A stretch of 64,000 bases of DNA, taken from positions 11,631 to 75,630 of the forward strand of contig CAXYYJ010000024.1 in NCBI GenBank assembly GCA_964293475.1. Direction: 5' to 3'. Shown here piece by piece: positions 29,527 to 38,654 of the stretch. This DNA is from UBA12170 sp964293475 (GTDB lineage Bacteria > Bacteroidota > Bacteroidia > Bacteroidales > UBA12170). The notes under the pieces were generated by a model. It was not told the DNA's origin. It saw only the letters and a program-made list of their open reading frames with translations, and did no database searches. Each line of letters begins with the position of its first letter. Positions within the stretch are counted from its first letter, which is position 1. Both the position numbers and the translations under genes were made by a program.

Positions 29527-31116
29527 ATGAAAAAAAGCAATTTTTTTAAATTCACCCGCTTTGCGTGGGTTGTTTTACTGGCGGTAGCAGTGATTGCTAC
29601 CTCTTGTAAAAAAGATGATGAGGACGATGATCCAGAAGATCCTGAAATCGTTCTCGATGGTACCTACGTTAAAGGAGCTGGTACAGCTCTTACCACTTTC
29701 GACTCTAAAGGGATGATGAAAGTAGCTAAAAATGAAGTAGTTCAAACCGACAGAGCAACTTTATTAGAACTTTATGTAGCTGTTAAAGCTGGTGCCGATG
29801 GTTTCAACATCGTTACTGTTGCTGGTAATGTTCAAAAAACCTGGGGGCCAGGCGCAGACTTTGCAGAGGTAACTGAACTCAACGGCGATGAACCTACATT
29901 AGGCCTTTGGAGAGGTTCTTTAGTTGAAACTGCTACCAAATTCACCGTTCCAACCGATGGTCTTTATCATATTGCTTTCGATAGCGAAATCAATGTGGTA
30001 ACTATTGCCAAAGTTGAGTGGGGAGTTATTGGTGCTGCTACTCCAGGAGGCTGGAGTTCTAGCACTCAATTAAATGCAACTTTTGATTTAAATGAAATGG
30101 TATTTGAAGCTAGTGGTGTTGAAATGGCTAAAAATGAATTCAAATTTCGTTATTCAAATGGTTGGAAAGTAATCCTTAGCCCTGATTTCGAACTTGGGGA
30201 TCCACAAGGAAGAGTTGGAATCAAGGTAAATAGTAATTATGGAGGAGCTGTTAATGCATTAGTTCCTGGTGGTGCTAATATTGCAGTTACTGAATCCGGA
30301 ATCTATACCATAAAAGTAAAATGGTCTCTTTCAGGAGGAACTACAGCGGAAATGACTAAAACAGGCGATCTTCAAGTATCAGACTGGACTAATGTTAAAT
30401 TTGATGTTTTCGGGTCAGGCGTTGACTCAACTCAAGCAAATGCCGTTCCTGATGCCAGTTCCTGGGGATGGGGATTTGCTGTTGTTTCTGATAACAATGG
30501 AACTCCAGTAATCGAAGGTGAAGTTTCTGAAGGCGCAAAATTCACATATACCTGGACAGGTGTTTCCTTATGGCCACTTGAAGGTGAAGGATTTGCATTC
30601 AGAAGCGTAAATGGTTCAGATTACAATGGTGCTGTTCACAGATTCGCTGTTGTTGATACCATTAATTCAGACATGACTGTTGTTGGATCAACAACTAATG
30701 GATTTGGCGATGTTAATATCAATGTTTTAGAAGCTGGGTTATATAACGTAACTATAACCATTGATGCTGCAAACGAAGACCAGGCAAAAGCTATTATTGT
30801 TAAAAATGGTGCCGTCGTTGTCCCTAAATTATGGGTACCAGGTGCATATCAAGGTTGGGCACCAGATGTAGCTCCAACTTTAGAAGATGCAAATGAAGAC
30901 GGAGTTTTTGTAGGAACTGTTGAGATCACTGGTGCAGATTTGACTTTCAAATTCACTTCTCAAGCAGATTGGGCTGGTACAAATTATGGTGCTGGTGCCA
31001 CTGATGGAACACTTTCTACTGATGGTGGAGCTGGAAACTTATCAGTTCCCGCTGAAGGTACTTATCTTTTAACAGCTGACCTTAACAACCTAACCTGGTC
31101 TTACGTTCTGCAATAA
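29527..31116 (+). CDS. SusE/SusF-like multi-module starch-binding lipoprotein
   Basis: A 529-residue surface lipoprotein. Lipobox IATSC (about residue 27), then an acidic linker (KKDDEDDDPEDPE). Several beta-sandwich modules follow: one with EWGVIGAATPGGWSSS (near 180), a middle region (about 285-430), and a C-terminal module LWVPGAYQGWAPD with LTFKFTSQADWAGTNYG. The first and last are closely similar to the two modules inserted in SusD1, showing shared ancestry inside the locus. Last gene of the second sus unit, followed by a terminator. Predicted role: holding alpha-glucan at the outer surface next to SusC2/SusD2. Confidence 0.83.
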   Translation: MKKSNFFKFTRFAWVVLLAVAVIATSCKKDDEDDDPEDPEIVLDGTYVKGAGTALTTFDSKGMMKVAKNEVVQTDRATLLELYVAVKAGADGFNIVTVAGNVQKTWGPGADFAEVTELNGDEPTLGLWRGSLVETATKFTVPTDGLYHIAFDSEINVVTIAKVEWGVIGAATPGGWSSSTQLNATFDLNEMVFEASGVEMAKNEFKFRYSNGWKVILSPDFELGDPQGRVGIKVNSNYGGAVNALVPGGANIAVTESGIYTIKVKWSLSGGTTAEMTKTGDLQVSDWTNVKFDVFGSGVDSTQANAVPDASSWGWGFAVVSDNNGTPVIEGEVSEGAKFTYTWTGVSLWPLEGEGFAFRSVNGSDYNGAVHRFAVVDTINSDMTVVGSTTNGFGDVNINVLEAGLYNVTITIDAANEDQAKAIIVKNGAVVVPKLWVPGAYQGWAPDVAPTLEDANEDGVFVGTVEITGADLTFKFTSQADWAGTNYGAGATDGTLSTDGGAGNLSVPAEGTYLLTADLNNLTWSYVLQ

Positions 31117-31137
31117 TCTGCAATTCTAATCCTTAAT

Positions 31138-31178
31138 AAAAGAGGCTGTCTAATATTTAGGCAGCCTCTTTTTTTTCT
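31138..31178 (+). terminator. Rho-independent terminator closing the second sus unit
   Basis: Strong hairpin: AAAAGAGGCTG pairs with CAGCCTCTTTT around a short AT-rich loop, followed by a T tract, starting 22 bp after the stop of the SusE/F-like gene. Confidence 0.85.
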
Positions 31179-31250
31179 TTCAACTAATGCTTTGGACAAA
31201 CAATATTTTTCAACTAAAAAATTATTAACAAAAGCTACAACCTAAAACGC

Positions 31251-31282
31251 TTGAAATCCAAAACGTTATTCATTAATTTTGC
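31251..31282 (+). promoter_or_regulatory. Predicted Bacteroidota-type promoter
   Basis: TTG at 31251-31253 and TAATTTTG at 31275-31282 match the -33 TTG and -7 TAnnTTTG boxes with a 21-bp spacer. Transcription would begin about 95 bp before the small T9SS gene and run into the collagen-like gene. Confidence 0.45.
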
Positions 31283-31385
31283 GGTATCCACAAAATTCCT
31301 GGATGAAATTAATAATTTGGTAACCTATTTATTTGAGAATCGTAAAATATTTTATTAAATTAGTACTAACAAAAAAACAGACTTA

Positions 31386-31868
31386 ATGAAAAGAATATTT
31401 ACAATGTTTTTAATTCTTTCGGGTATTAACGCAATGAGTCAACAGGTTAGTCCTGAGGTTATAAGTTCTGCAGGGGATCATTTCAGCAACCAAAATGTAT
31501 CCTTAAGTTGGACGCTGGGTGAGCCAGTGATTTCTACACTCTCATCGGAGTATATTCTCACACAAGGCTTCCACCAGGATTTATACATTATCACTGCCAT
31601 AGATGAAGTTGCTTTAACCGACATGCAAATTTCCATCTATCCCAACCCCACCCCTGCCGAAGTTAATATTGAATGGGCTTTTTCTCAATCTAACGCTGAA
31701 GTAACCATCCAGCTATATGACTTCAATGGCAGACTCCTTTTGGAACAGATATCTAAAGCCGACTCCCGTTCTGCTAAAATCAATCTCCATTCTTTTGAAA
31801 GAGCTCAGTATTTACTAAAAATCATCCATAAAAAGCAGATTAAAACATTTAAAGTTATTAGGACCTAG
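31386..31868 (+). CDS. Small secreted protein with T9SS type A sorting domain
   Basis: A 160-residue protein with signal peptide (MKRIFTMFLILSGINAMS), a short N-terminal block of a kind common in Bacteroidota exported proteins (SSAGDHFSNQNVSLSWTLGEPV, here shown in part) ending LTQGFHQD, and a C-terminal sorting domain starting MQISIYPNPTPAEVNIEW and ending FKVIRT. The sorting domain directs export by the type IX system and surface attachment or release. There is almost no cargo between the two, so it may be a structural or adaptor surface protein. It lies 55 bp upstream of the collagen-like gene and is probably cotranscribed with it. Confidence 0.85.
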   Translation: MKRIFTMFLILSGINAMSQQVSPEVISSAGDHFSNQNVSLSWTLGEPVISTLSSEYILTQGFHQDLYIITAIDEVALTDMQISIYPNPTPAEVNIEWAFSQSNAEVTIQLYDFNGRLLLEQISKADSRSAKINLHSFERAQYLLKIIHKKQIKTFKVIRT

Positions 31869-31923
31869 ATATTCTAAAAACGAAAAGATTATTAACCACG
31901 AACAATTATAAAAAAACGGACAA

Positions 31924-34900
31924 ATGAAAATCAAAATTTTACCCCTTATTGCTTTAGTTTTTTTTCAATCCATACTCCTGGGACAAACTACGCAATCATT
32001 TAAATATCAGGCAGTAGCCAGAGATGCTTCCGGATATCCCATCATCGACCAACAAATAAGCCTTCAGATTAAATTATTTACGATTAATGGGGAAAATCAG
32101 GACAACTACATTGAAAACCATTTTACATCAACCAATAGCTTTGGCCTCATCAATCTGGAAATAGGCAGAGGCGAAATTGTAGAAGGAGTATTTGAAAATA
32201 TTGATTGGGGAAATGGAACTCAGTTTATTGAGATTAGTATAGATGTGGAGGGCGGAACCAATTTTGTATTTATGGGTTCGTCCGAAATTCTATCGGTTCC
32301 AATGGCAAATTATGCAGCCATAGCAGGCAATGTGGTTGATACCAGCGCCACCAATGAATTGCAAAAATTATCATTAAGCCAGGAAAATTACCTCACCATT
32401 GCTCCTGAAGGTAATTCGGTTTATCTGGGTGTTTATGATGAGACAGATGAAATTAACGCCCTGTCCCAGAAGGTTCAAAACGATAGTGTTTATTTCGAAG
32501 GTGAATTACAAACAGTTAGAGATGCTCTTGAAGCTGAAGTACTGAGAGCTGTTCAATCTGAAGAAAACCTCTTAAACCTTATCACAGAGAATACACTCGA
32601 CATCTTTGCCGACAGTCTTTATTTTCAGGAACTTATTGATAATCTTACCAATAACGATGACAGTCTCTATTTTCAGACTCAAATCAATAACCTTCTTTAT
32701 AAAATGGAATCTGATAGCGCTTTTCTTAAAGCTTTGATTGATTTGAATGCCTATAATATTCAGCAAGAAATCACCAGAGCTATCCTGGCCGAGGCGTTAA
32801 TGTATGATGATATAGTTGAACATACTGCCAGCATTATGGAGCTGCAAGCAAGAGTTACCAGCGATTCCATCTATCTCAAAGGTCTAATTGACCAGAATAC
32901 TCAGGCAATTTTAGGCGAAACAACCCGCGCTATCATGGCCGAATTGCAGCTCGCCAACAGCATTGCCGATAATGCACAGGATATCCTTATTAATCAACAA
33001 AACATTGAAGAAGATAGTACCATATTCAGAACCGAAATTGATATTTTAAACTACAATCTTCAGGAAGAAATTACCCGCGCGATTTATCGCGATGAAATGA
33101 ATAGCGACTCCATTGAATATTTATATTCTAAAATTCATAACGACAGCATCTATTTTCAAACACAGATTAATGGAATCGCAGGATTAGACCCAACATTAGA
33201 GAAAGGAAAAATATTTGTGGGAAATGATTTTGATATTGCTGCCGGAGTTTTTGTTGGAGGTGATGCCCAACTTTTTAATAACGGCGATTTGCTCATTTCT
33301 CCATCTGCCATTACCACCAATAAAATCGCCAATGGGAATGTTACAAACAGCAAACTTGAAAAATCGTATATCACCCTTGCCGATAATTCTGGAAACACAA
33401 AAGCCGTGAATCTTGGTGAACAGATTAAATTCACTGGAACAGGCAATACAACCATCAGTCTTAATTCGGCCACCAATACCTATAGCATTTTATCATCTGA
33501 TAATCAAGTTCTAACTTTAAGCGGAACAAATTTGGGTATTTCTTCAGGAAACACCATTGATATGTCTGGTTTCATTGGTGCAACGGGTCCTGCCGGACCT
33601 GCCGGGCCAGCGGGCCCCGTTGGTCCACAAGGTCCACAAGGCTCCCAGGGTATTGGCGTTTTATCGACGATAAATAATGGTAATGGAACTTTCACCATAA
33701 ACTATAGCAATGGCACTTCATTTACAACCACAAATTTCACTGGGCCCGCTGGACCTCAAGGTCCTGTGGGTGCACAAGGAGCTATGGGGCCACAAGGTAA
33801 CCAAGGCATTGGCATAACTTCAACCACCAATAATGGAAATGGAACTTTCACATTAAATTATTCTAATGGCACTTCCTATACCACCCCTAATTTCACTGGC
33901 CCACAAGGTCCGGTTGGTGCCGTTGGCCCTCAGGGTTTAGTTGGACCCCAAGGCGCTCAGGGAGTTGGCATAACATCAACAACTGATAATGGCGACGGAA
34001 CTTTCACCCTGAATTATTCCAATGGATCTTCCTTCACTACTCCCGATTTCACTGGTCCACAAGGTCCGGTTGGTGCCGTTGGCCCTCAGGGTTTAGTTGG
34101 ACCACAAGGCGCTCAGGGAGTTGGCATAACATCAACAACTGATAATGGCGACGGAACTTTCACCCTGAATTATTCCAATGGATCTTCCTTCACTACTCCC
34201 GATTTCACTGGTCATCAAGGACCTGTTGGGGCCGTTGGACCGCAGGGATTAGTTGGCCCACAAGGTGCTCAGGGAGTTGGAATAACATCAACAACTGATA
34301 ATGGCGACGGGACTTTCACTTTGAACTATTCAAATGGGACTTCCTATACCACTCCCGATTTCACTGGCCCTCAGGGTCCTGTTGGTGCTGCTGGACCGCA
34401 GGGATTAGTTGGCCCACAAGGTGCTCAGGGAGTTGGCATAACATCAACAACTGATAATGGCGACGGGACTTTCACTTTGAACTATTCAAATGGGACTTCC
34501 TATACCACTCCAGATTTCACTGGTCCACAAGGACCTGTTGGGGCTGCTGGCCCTCAGGGTGCTCAAGGAATGCAAGGCCCGGCTGGTCCACAAGGTTCAC
34601 AAGGACCTGTTGGTCCGGTTGGCCCAGTTGGCCCACAAGGTTTGGTTGGTCCACAAGGCGCTCAAGGTATTGGCATTACTTCAACAGCTGACAATGGAGA
34701 TGGAACCTTTACATTAAATTATTCCGATGGTTCATCATTCACAACAGCTGATTTAACTGGGCCTCAGGGTCCTGTTGGTGCTGCTGGCCCTCAGGGTGCA
34801 CCGGGATTGCAAGGACCTGCTGGTTCACAAGGTGCTCAAGGACCAATCGGCCCACAAGGACCTATTGGCCCCGATGGACCTCAGGGTGACGATGGAGTTG

Positions 34901-35595
34901 GAGTTGCTTCAACAGTGGACAATGGAAATGGTACTTTTACAATAACATATACCGACGGAACTTCCTATACATCTGGGGATCTAACTGGTCCAATGGGTCC
35001 ACAAGGATCGCAGGGAATTCAGGGAAATCCAGGTGCTCAGGGTGCCCCGGGTCCTCAGGGTTCACAAGGTTCACAAGGCCCTCCAGGGTCGAATGGCATT
35101 AGTATTAATTGGTTGGGAACGATTTTTCCCTCCCCAGCTATGCCAAATTTAAATGATGCTTATAGAGACCCTGGTACCAGAAAAGCATATATATGGGATG
35201 GTTCTGCTTGGAAAATAATTGTGGAAGACGGTCTTCAAGGACCAACCGGACCTCAAGGAGAACCTGGAGATAGTATGAGAGATTGTCCAACAGGGAACTG
35301 GTCTGAAATTAATGAAGAGTTTTGTATCGAAATGTTTGAAAGAGGAGCATCTGACTGGTGGAATGCCAATAAAGTTTGTGGTGATTTGCACTCACATATC
35401 TGTTCCTGGGATGAATGGTACTACGCTTGTCAAAAATCAGGAAGTGGTACCGCACAAATGACCAATGATTGGGAATGGACTGATGATGGCATTGCAGGTG
35501 GTACAGCAACAACTGTTGGAAATGGTGATTGCAAAAATTCATCAACTGAAACTATGACAAATACTAAAACTTATAGATGCTGTTTCTCCAGATAA
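31924..35595 (+). CDS. Large exported collagen-like protein with coiled-coil stalk and Cys-rich C-terminus
   Basis: A 1223-residue exported protein, function unknown. Signal peptide (to about LLGQ), then an N-terminal domain frequent in Bacteroidota fibre proteins (SFKYQAVARDASGYP, to about 140). Residues about 170-420 are helical, with repeated SDSIYLKGLID and EITRAI elements, probably a coiled coil. After a head region (to about 550) come Gly-X-Y collagen segments (about 553-1060) rich in GPQ and GPV, broken by eight copies of a 31-residue beta-type element (pattern GIGITSTTxNGxGTFTLNYS). The C-terminal about 105 residues hold at least eight Cys (CPTGNW, EFC, YRCC) and may be a disulphide-bonded knob. 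It lacks a YPNP-type sorting domain, so its anchoring is unclear. Likely a trimeric surface fibre or adhesin; phage tail origin is not supported by neighbours. Confidence 0.85.
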   Translation: MKIKILPLIALVFFQSILLGQTTQSFKYQAVARDASGYPIIDQQISLQIKLFTINGENQDNYIENHFTSTNSFGLINLEIGRGEIVEGVFENIDWGNGTQFIEISIDVEGGTNFVFMGSSEILSVPMANYAAIAGNVVDTSATNELQKLSLSQENYLTIAPEGNSVYLGVYDETDEINALSQKVQNDSVYFEGELQTVRDALEAEVLRAVQSEENLLNLITENTLDIFADSLYFQELIDNLTNNDDSLYFQTQINNLLYKMESDSAFLKALIDLNAYNIQQEITRAILAEALMYDDIVEHTASIMELQARVTSDSIYLKGLIDQNTQAILGETTRAIMAELQLANSIADNAQDILINQQNIEEDSTIFRTEIDILNYNLQEEITRAIYRDEMNSDSIEYLYSKIHNDSIYFQTQINGIAGLDPTLEKGKIFVGNDFDIAAGVFVGGDAQLFNNGDLLISPSAITTNKIANGNVTNSKLEKSYITLADNSGNTKAVNLGEQIKFTGTGNTTISLNSATNTYSILSSDNQVLTLSGTNLGISSGNTIDMSGFIGATGPAGPAGPAGPVGPQGPQGSQGIGVLSTINNGNGTFTINYSNGTSFTTTNFTGPAGPQGPVGAQGAMGPQGNQGIGITSTTNNGNGTFTLNYSNGTSYTTPNFTGPQGPVGAVGPQGLVGPQGAQGVGITSTTDNGDGTFTLNYSNGSSFTTPDFTGPQGPVGAVGPQGLVGPQGAQGVGITSTTDNGDGTFTLNYSNGSSFTTPDFTGHQGPVGAVGPQGLVGPQGAQGVGITSTTDNGDGTFTLNYSNGTSYTTPDFTGPQGPVGAAGPQGLVGPQGAQGVGITSTTDNGDGTFTLNYSNGTSYTTPDFTGPQGPVGAAGPQGAQGMQGPAGPQGSQGPVGPVGPVGPQGLVGPQGAQGIGITSTADNGDGTFTLNYSDGSSFTTADLTGPQGPVGAAGPQGAPGLQGPAGSQGAQGPIGPQGPIGPDGPQGDDGVGVASTVDNGNGTFTITYTDGTSYTSGDLTGPMGPQGSQGIQGNPGAQGAPGPQGSQGSQGPPGSNGISINWLGTIFPSPAMPNLNDAYRDPGTRKAYIWDGSAWKIIVEDGLQGPTGPQGEPGDSMRDCPTGNWSEINEEFCIEMFERGASDWWNANKVCGDLHSHICSWDEWYYACQKSGSGTAQMTNDWEWTDDGIAGGTATTVGNGDCKNSSTETMTNTKTYRCCFSR
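33649..34986 (+). repeat. 156-bp coding super-repeat in the collagen-like gene
   Basis: Units begin at 33649, 33805, 33961, 34117, 34273 and 34429 with exact 156-bp spacing (31-residue beta-type element plus 21 residues of Gly-X-Y). Two further elements begin at 34666 and 34894, with spacings of 237 and 228 bp caused by longer collagen segments (27 and 24 extra residues, both multiples of three). Central copies are almost identical in DNA, suggesting recent expansion or gene conversion. Confidence 0.9.
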
Positions 35596-35622
35596 ATTCC
35601 CTTTATTAAAAAGATTAAGGTT

Positions 35623-35663
35623 GGAAAATAAAATAGTATTCATCTATTTTATTTTCCTTTTTC
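35623..35663 (+). terminator. Rho-independent terminator after the collagen-like gene
   Basis: A perfect 14-bp stem (35623-35636 with 35644-35657, arms GGAAAATAAAATAG and CTATTTTATTTTCC) with a 7-nt loop and a following T tract. It lies 27 bp after the collagen-like stop, between that gene and the convergent end of the pigment cluster. Confidence 0.85.
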
Positions 35664-35819
35664 TATTCGGAGAAATACCTTACATACTAATTTGCAGATT
35701 AATAATATATAGCCCAAAAGCATATACAATAATTCAGACAATTGAATCTTTTTGGCTGTCAACCCCAAATGCCACTGCGAGAATCCTGTTGGACGATTTC
35801 CAAATAGAATTTTACTGAA

Positions 35820-37010
35820 TTATTTCTTCGTTTTGCGGATGCTGATAAGCATAAAATAACTTACCAACCCTGTGACCAATCCCGATATTACCGCCAATAC
35901 CACAGCGCCCACATAGTATCGTAAAAGATCGTCTTTTACATCATCAAAACTCAAATCGCTGCTGAGCTCAGGCAAAGCGGAGCCCCCCAGAAGTAGTGAG
36001 CCGGTTAGAAAACTAAAATAAAGAATAAACGGAATGATGGGCGGGATGGAAATATTGGCCGCAATGAGTGTGACGGCTTTGTTGAGTTTTAAGGGAATGG
36101 CCAGAGCCACAGCCACAATCATCTGAAATCCCCAAACGGGAAAAATGCCCATAAAAAACCCAAAGCCAATGCTTTTGGCCAAGGTGGCATTGCTGTCGGT
36201 GGTTCGCAAAACTTCTTCGAGAATGATCTTTTTTATTTCGCCATTCACAAGCCGGCGAAACAAATCGCGGGGTTTAATCCACAATAACGCAATGATTACC
36301 AGAATGCTATTGAGAACCGAAATGCGAAAAAAGTCCCAAAACTTGCGAAAATGGGTGATTCGGTCGTCGGGATATTCCACCTGAATGGGCACCCAATGCA
36401 TGGCCACTCCGCGCCAGCTCAATCGTACAATACTCTCAATTTCAAACTCGTAGCGACTGGTAAAGAATTTCATCCCCACAAAGAATTTCAGCGGATACAA
36501 TCGGAAACCCGATTGGGTATCGGGGAGTTTTTTGCCCGTTTCCAACTGAAACCAAAAATTGCTGAATCGGTTGGCAAAGCTATTTCCGCCAGGGATACCT
36601 TCGGTTTGCTCCATATTTCGGGCACCAATAATCATCACATCGGGATTCTCTTCAATATAAGCTACAAAAACCTGTAAATCAGATGCTTTATGTTGCCCGT
36701 CGCTGTCCATGCTGATTACATACCGATAACCTTTTTGCAAAGCCCAATCGATGCCCGTCTTTAGGGCAACTCCTTTTCCGCTGTTTTTTGCAAGATTAAT
36801 GGTTTGAATTTCAGTATAATCAGCCAAAATTTGGGGTGTTAGGTCTGTGCAACCATCATTCACCACCAACACAGAATTCGTAAATCTCAAAACATCGTCG
36901 AGAACGGCTTTGAGTTTGGGGGCATTGTTGTAGGTTGGAAGCAGGACAAGAATCTTGAGTTCTTCAATTTTCTGTTGTAATTCAAATACCTGGCTGTTCA
37001 AGGAGTTCAT
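35820..37010 (-). CDS. Family 2 glycosyltransferase fused to DUF2062 membrane domain
   Basis: A 396-residue protein. Residues about 15-240 are a GT2 domain of the dolichol-phosphate-mannose-synthase type: LVLLPTYNNAPKL, VVNDGCTD, NSGKGVALKTG, the metal site SMDSDGQH, and DTQSGFRLYPL. Residues about 275-390 form a DUF2062 domain with several membrane helices (GFGFFMGIFPVWGFQM). The fusion is common in aryl polyene/flexirubin clusters, where it is the last gene and is thought to act on the membrane-bound product or its anchor. Its start overlaps the hotdog gene by 4 bp, so it belongs to the operon. The sugar and acceptor are unknown. Confidence 0.9.
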   Translation of the reverse strand: MNSLNSQVFELQQKIEELKILVLLPTYNNAPKLKAVLDDVLRFTNSVLVVNDGCTDLTPQILADYTEIQTINLAKNSGKGVALKTGIDWALQKGYRYVISMDSDGQHKASDLQVFVAYIEENPDVMIIGARNMEQTEGIPGGNSFANRFSNFWFQLETGKKLPDTQSGFRLYPLKFFVGMKFFTSRYEFEIESIVRLSWRGVAMHWVPIQVEYPDDRITHFRKFWDFFRISVLNSILVIIALLWIKPRDLFRRLVNGEIKKIILEEVLRTTDSNATLAKSIGFGFFMGIFPVWGFQMIVAVALAIPLKLNKAVTLIAANISIPPIIPFILYFSFLTGSLLLGGSALPELSSDLSFDDVKDDLLRYYVGAVVLAVISGLVTGLVSYFMLISIRKTKK

Positions 37011-37366
37011 GAGAGTGTTCCTGTCATTTTAAAAAAAATGGTCTCCCCCGCTTTCATTTGGGCTTTCACCTGAATTTTCTCGTCCACTAAGGTATAGTCA
37101 ATCTCCCATTCCAACTGTTTCACCATGAGCGGATTTACCATCTGAAGGAATTTCAGCTGGCCAGCTGTATTAATTAGTAATGAACGATTCAAAGCGGTTT
37201 CGAGAATTTCTTTGACCATTTGCATCATGGTAACCCCCGGAAGTACCGGAATATCGGGAAAATGTCCTTTAAAAATATCGTGGGAAGCATTCAAAGTGAT
37301 GGTAGCCAGAATTTTAGTATTCTCGCGGGTCAGTGTTTCGAGCGAATAGAGTTGTCCTTTTAGCAT
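37007..37366 (-). CDS. Hotdog-fold (3-hydroxyacyl-ACP) dehydratase, FabZ/ApeI-like
   Basis: A 119-residue hotdog protein. HDIFKGHFPDIPVLPG carries the His of FabZ-like dehydratases followed by the central-helix start MMQMVKEILE. Shorter than FabZ (about 145), as is usual for cluster-borne ApeI-like proteins. It would remove water from 3-hydroxyacyl-ACP during polyene extension, perhaps together with the second hotdog gene at 46081-46515. It overlaps both neighbours by 1-4 bp. Confidence 0.82.
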   Translation of the reverse strand: MLKGQLYSLETLTRENTKILATITLNASHDIFKGHFPDIPVLPGVTMMQMVKEILETALNRSLLINTAGQLKFLQMVNPLMVKQLEWEIDYTLVDEKIQVKAQMKAGETIFFKMTGTLS

Positions 37367-37983
37367 CAGTTTAATGGTTTTAGCAAAATGGAAATCCCCG
37401 GGCCTGGCTGCAGAATTTCAATGGCTGCATGGTCCTTTTGTAGGGCCGTTGCCACTGTATTTTTTCTGTTGTTCAGTCTTTCCACTTTAAATATTGCATT
37501 TTGATTTGCAAAATAAATCATTTTTTTCTCAGGGGAGTAAAGCATTTCTGTGGAATCGGTAGAAAAAATCCTGAGTTCATCGTAAGGGCCTGGAGGCAAT
37601 AGCATGATTAAATTCTGAGCCAGATTTTCTTTTATAAATTTGTAATTCATATGTTCCATAATATGATTTACTTCATAATCTCCATTGGGAAGCAGCAGAA
37701 AATCAAGCACTTTCAATCCAAAATCTGTCATTAAAAAAGCTCTGTAACCCGTCTCCGACTTCTTCAGGATAAAGATGCCCGACATATTCTGGCCAAAGGC
37801 TTCCACATGGGCTCTGTATCGCCATTCGGTGAGGCTATCATTCAGTAAATGAATCTTTTCGGTGGTCCGACCTGGCGAGACTTGCTGCAGATTTCGTAAA
37901 ATGCGAGGCTGACATGAAGTGACCAAGAGCAGTCCAATCCACATCACGCTAAGAATACCGGGCTTTTTGCTATTTAAATACAT
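37366..37983 (-). CDS. Lipoprotein of the pigment cluster (DUF3261-like)
   Basis: A 205-residue lipoprotein with lipobox LLLVTSC (about residue 24). The body is predicted beta-rich (GFGLKVLDF-type strands) and resembles the DUF3261 lipoproteins of aryl polyene clusters in length, position and character; the match is by impression, not by clear motif. It overlaps the LolA-like gene by 14 bp. A role in moving or placing the pigment lipid in the outer membrane, together with the LolA-like protein, is inferred from context. Confidence 0.65.
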   Translation of the reverse strand: MYLNSKKPGILSVMWIGLLLVTSCQPRILRNLQQVSPGRTTEKIHLLNDSLTEWRYRAHVEAFGQNMSGIFILKKSETGYRAFLMTDFGLKVLDFLLLPNGDYEVNHIMEHMNYKFIKENLAQNLIMLLPPGPYDELRIFSTDSTEMLYSPEKKMIYFANQNAIFKVERLNNRKNTVATALQKDHAAIEILQPGPGISILLKPLN

Positions 37984-38605
37984 CCTGGCTAAAGTCCTGA
38001 TTTATTTTACGTTGACTGAATCGAATGCGTGTAAAATCGTCCCCCGGCTCCACCATTACAAATTGTGTGACATCGTAGGTTGCCTTATCGAAAAATATCT
38101 CAATATGCTTGAGATAGGCCTTCAGCTCGGGCGAAACCGGAACAAAACGCACAATGATATTTTTATCGTCGGTGAAATAGGTTTTCTGATAGTTTTTTTC
38201 TTCCGCTAAAAGCTTTCCCTGAATGCTTCCGCTAATCAACCCGTTAAGCTGCTCAAACATCTTGTTGGCGCTCAAATCGGTGGAAAACTCGTTGCCATCG
38301 TCAATCACCTTGAGTTGGCCTTTGGTCATAATCATGACGTAATTGTAGGGCTTTTGGTATTCCCAGCGAATTTGGTCGGGCTGATTGAACCAAAACTTCC
38401 CCTCCGACTCCACTGGATATTCTAAAAAACTAAGATGCTTTTCCTGAACGAAATCGGCCTGAAGCTTGTGAATATCCTGAGTATGGGCATTGATTTTTGC
38501 CAATATTTCCTGGGGATTGGCCAATGGCTTTGGCTGCGCCTGAGATGAATCAATAATCGCAAAAAAGACAAATAAACTGAGTATTAGGCTGAAATTGAGT
38601 TTCAT
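37970..38605 (-). CDS. LolA-like outer-membrane lipoprotein carrier
   Basis: A 211-residue periplasmic protein. Signal peptide ends near SSQAQ; the LolA signature is ILAKINAHTQDIHKLQADFVQ followed by KFWFNQPDQIRWEY and a half-barrel of beta-strands. In flexirubin and aryl polyene clusters LolA-like proteins are thought to carry the hydrophobic product or its lipid to the outer membrane, rather than lipoproteins in general. It overlaps the following lipoprotein gene, supporting joint action. Confidence 0.85.
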   Translation of the reverse strand: MKLNFSLILSLFVFFAIIDSSQAQPKPLANPQEILAKINAHTQDIHKLQADFVQEKHLSFLEYPVESEGKFWFNQPDQIRWEYQKPYNYVMIMTKGQLKVIDDGNEFSTDLSANKMFEQLNGLISGSIQGKLLAEEKNYQKTYFTDDKNIIVRFVPVSPELKAYLKHIEIFFDKATYDVTQFVMVEPGDDFTRIRFSQRKINQDFSQDVFK

Positions 38606-38654
38606 AGTGATGGCCTGGTTTTATTGAGTGAAGTGGCAAATATAGTCAATCCTG

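Noticed and set aside
33649..34986. CRISPR or non-coding satellite
   Set aside because: The 156-bp units are in frame within a continuous coding sequence and translate to a regular collagen pattern.
31924..35595. Prophage tail fibre region
   Set aside because: No capsid, terminase, integrase or tail genes nearby; neighbours are T9SS and pigment genes.
35621..35818. Possible 65-residue hydrophobic protein
   Set aside because: It overlaps a perfect 14-bp terminator stem, has no ribosome-binding site and no recognisable family.
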